Under the pieces are notes generated by a model that saw only the letters and a list, made by a program, of their open reading frames with translations, was not told where the DNA came from and searched no databases. This document shows, piece by piece, positions 61,214-64,000 of a stretch of 64,000 bases of DNA. The stretch lies in assembly GCF_003031405.1 (NCBI RefSeq), contig NZ_CP020469.1, forward strand, positions 2,170,001 to 2,234,000, read 5' to 3'. Position 1 is the stretch's first letter. Every line of letters begins with the position of its first letter. The translations under genes and the position numbers were made by a program. This DNA comes from Halomonas sp. 'Soap Lake #6'. GTDB taxonomy: Bacteria > Pseudomonadota > Gammaproteobacteria > Pseudomonadales > Halomonadaceae.

Positions 61214-62302
61214 ATGCATAAAGTCATCGCCTTTTATGACGATCGCGTACTTGCTCATGAGCCTAATATTGACGCGGATTTTTTGCCTGAGCGGATTGAT
61301 AGACGCATTCGACAGTTACTCGCAGGACTGCCTGTTCCATGGAAATACCCCGAACATCCAGGTCGCTTGAAAGCCATTCAGCAGTTGCTTGAAACATCAC
61401 CTATTGATGGCCTTCAAATTGAAGGAGGAAAAGCAGCCACATTTGAACAATTAGCTCGTGTACACACCACCTCCTATCTAAGCGACATTATTAGCTTAAG
61501 GGGCAAAAATTCCTGGCTGGATGTTGATACTACGGCGGTTTCACCAGGTAGCGTGGATGCAGCAGAAGTTGCTGCGGGCACAGCTATTGCCGCAGTCGAG
61601 GCGGTGATGGAGAAACGCACCACGAGCGCATTTGCACTGGTACGCCCACCGGGGCACCACGCAGAGCCAGTTCGCGCCAGAGGCTTTTGCCTATTTAATA
61701 ATGTCGCGATTGCGGCGGCTCATGCACGCAATGCCTTAGGCTGCGAGCGTGTGCTGATTGTTGACTGGGACGCCCACCACGGTAACGGCACTCAAGACAT
61801 CTTTTGGGCCGACCCTGATGTGATGTTTTTTGACATACACCGCGCAGCGCCCTTCTACCCAGGCTCAGGCCACCTAACAGAGGTCGGAGCCGGCCTGGGT
61901 GAAGGCACTACCATCAATGTACCACTACCTGCAGGGGCTGGTGATGAGGCGTACCTCAAGGCGTTTCGTGACATTCTGGTACCAGCTGCCGAATGGTTTA
62001 AGCCCGATATTATTTTAGTCTCAGCGGGCTTTGATCCACACTGGCACGATTTAGCACTCAATGTTTCTTACGAGGGCTTTGGGGCGCTGACAGGTTTCTT
62101 ACAACAACTAGCCGAACAACACTGTGGAGGCCGTTTGGTTTTCGTTTTAGAGGGCGGCTATAACCTGGAATCGCTGGCTAACGGTACTAGAGCGGTGCTT
62201 GCAGTACTCGCTGGTAATACCGTTCCCGTACCCGATACCTGTGGCATTGCGGAAGTCCAAGCGGCGGCTGACTTTCATCGCAGCGCGTTTCAAGCTATCT
62301 AA
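61214..62302 (+). CDS. Histone-deacetylase-fold amidohydrolase
   Basis: A 362-residue class II HDAC-like enzyme. Zinc and catalytic motifs: RPPGHHAEPVRARGFCLFNN at about 144-163, DWDAHHGNGTQD at about 183-194, SAGFDPHWHD at about 273-282 and FVLEGGYNLESLA. Bacterial homologues deacetylate acetyl-polyamines or other small molecules. The N-terminal ~45 residues are a mildly extended leader. Substrate not predictable; no polyamine gene nearby. Confidence 0.9.
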   Translation: MHKVIAFYDDRVLAHEPNIDADFLPERIDRRIRQLLAGLPVPWKYPEHPGRLKAIQQLLETSPIDGLQIEGGKAATFEQLARVHTTSYLSDIISLRGKNSWLDVDTTAVSPGSVDAAEVAAGTAIAAVEAVMEKRTTSAFALVRPPGHHAEPVRARGFCLFNNVAIAAAHARNALGCERVLIVDWDAHHGNGTQDIFWADPDVMFFDIHRAAPFYPGSGHLTEVGAGLGEGTTINVPLPAGAGDEAYLKAFRDILVPAAEWFKPDIILVSAGFDPHWHDLALNVSYEGFGALTGFLQQLAEQHCGGRLVFVLEGGYNLESLANGTRAVLAVLAGNTVPVPDTCGIAEVQAAADFHRSAFQAI

Positions 62303-62346
62303 CAGAACTGCCTTTAACAACACTGCATCTAATAGCGCTACAATAA

Positions 62347-62373
62347 AAAACGGCACCACGTGGGTGCCGTTTT
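62347..62373. terminator. Bidirectional terminator
   Basis: CGGCACC and GGTGCCG stem with A and T tracts outside, between the HDAC-fold gene and convergent fadA. Confidence 0.8.
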
Positions 62374-62390
62374 GTTAGTAAGCGCCGTGT

Positions 62391-64000
<1,610 letters not shown>

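Overview
The window reads as ordinary chromosome of a moderately GC-rich gammaproteobacterium, most likely Halomonas or a close relative (Halomonadaceae, for example Vreelandella). This rests on gene content: a FruB that fuses EIIA, HPr and EI; PA0069-type radical SAM, DUF3549, YqcC, DUF1315 and DUF2797 genes; a suf operon led by an Rrf2-type regulator and ending in sufT; and proline genes controlled by an AraC-type protein. I saw no transposase, integrase, CRISPR array, tRNA or rRNA. The taxonomic call is inference.

Layout. 1-9752, sugar metabolism: 3' end of pyruvate kinase, methylglyoxal synthase, the LacI-type regulator FruR divergent from a tightly coupled fruBKA operon with two operator-like sites between them, then pgi. 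9894-14938, small regulators and stress-type enzymes: TetR/HPP divergent pair with a striking mirrored operator, a helix-hairpin-helix protein, a DUF4282 membrane protein, ArsR divergent from NIPSNAP and ABM genes, a cysteine-hydrolase-fold protein and an SDR. 15111-18765: radical SAM protein, tyrS, a LuxR-type and a winged-helix regulator. 18762-25935: a caa3-type cytochrome oxidase operon (subunit II with cytochrome c domain, fused subunits I+III, small membrane protein, Cu(I) P-type ATPase), flanked by DUF2231 and CopD-like membrane proteins. 26022-32918: DUF2797, DUF1315, rhomboid protease, metallophosphoesterase/nadK pair, DMT transporter, a Pmp3-like protein with a long hydrophilic N-terminus, a CBS protein and a small membrane protein. 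32955-42982, proline catabolism: AraC regulator, a type-A-like putA, putP, a second longer putA, and a collapsed putP remnant. 43334-47763: ompW, yqcC, DUF3549, a RimB/RloA-like protease, rimK. 47769-54551: sanA-like gene and sufR-B-C-D-S-T. 54841-57111: an amber-interrupted small motility-type gene, yjdM, a PEBP protein, a lipoprotein and a DCC thiol protein. 57560-60371: 8-oxoguanine deaminase and NCS2 permease behind a structured leader. 60544-64000: flavodoxin-like protein, histone-deacetylase-fold amidohydrolase, fadA and the 3' end of fadB.

How they work together. FruA brings in fructose as fructose-1-phosphate using phosphate relayed by FruB; FruK makes fructose-1,6-bisphosphate; Pgi, Pyk and MgsA lie on linked central carbon routes. 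PutP imports proline and the PutA enzymes oxidise it to glutamate; the AraC protein probably senses proline and binds the tandem repeats in front of putA. The Cu ATPase is well placed to serve CuA and CuB of the adjacent oxidase. SufBCD with SufS and SufT builds Fe-S clusters under the Rrf2-type regulator. The deaminase/permease pair should take up and deaminate oxidised or other purines.

The most unusual points are the putA-putP-putA-putP' arrangement with a deleted putP relic, two intergenic hairpins sharing a 12-nt CCCTTG-containing flank that look like related small RNAs, the mirrored TetR-type operator pair, the amber codon in an otherwise intact YjfB-like gene, and the extended Pmp3-like protein. 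No clear new defence or mobile system was found.
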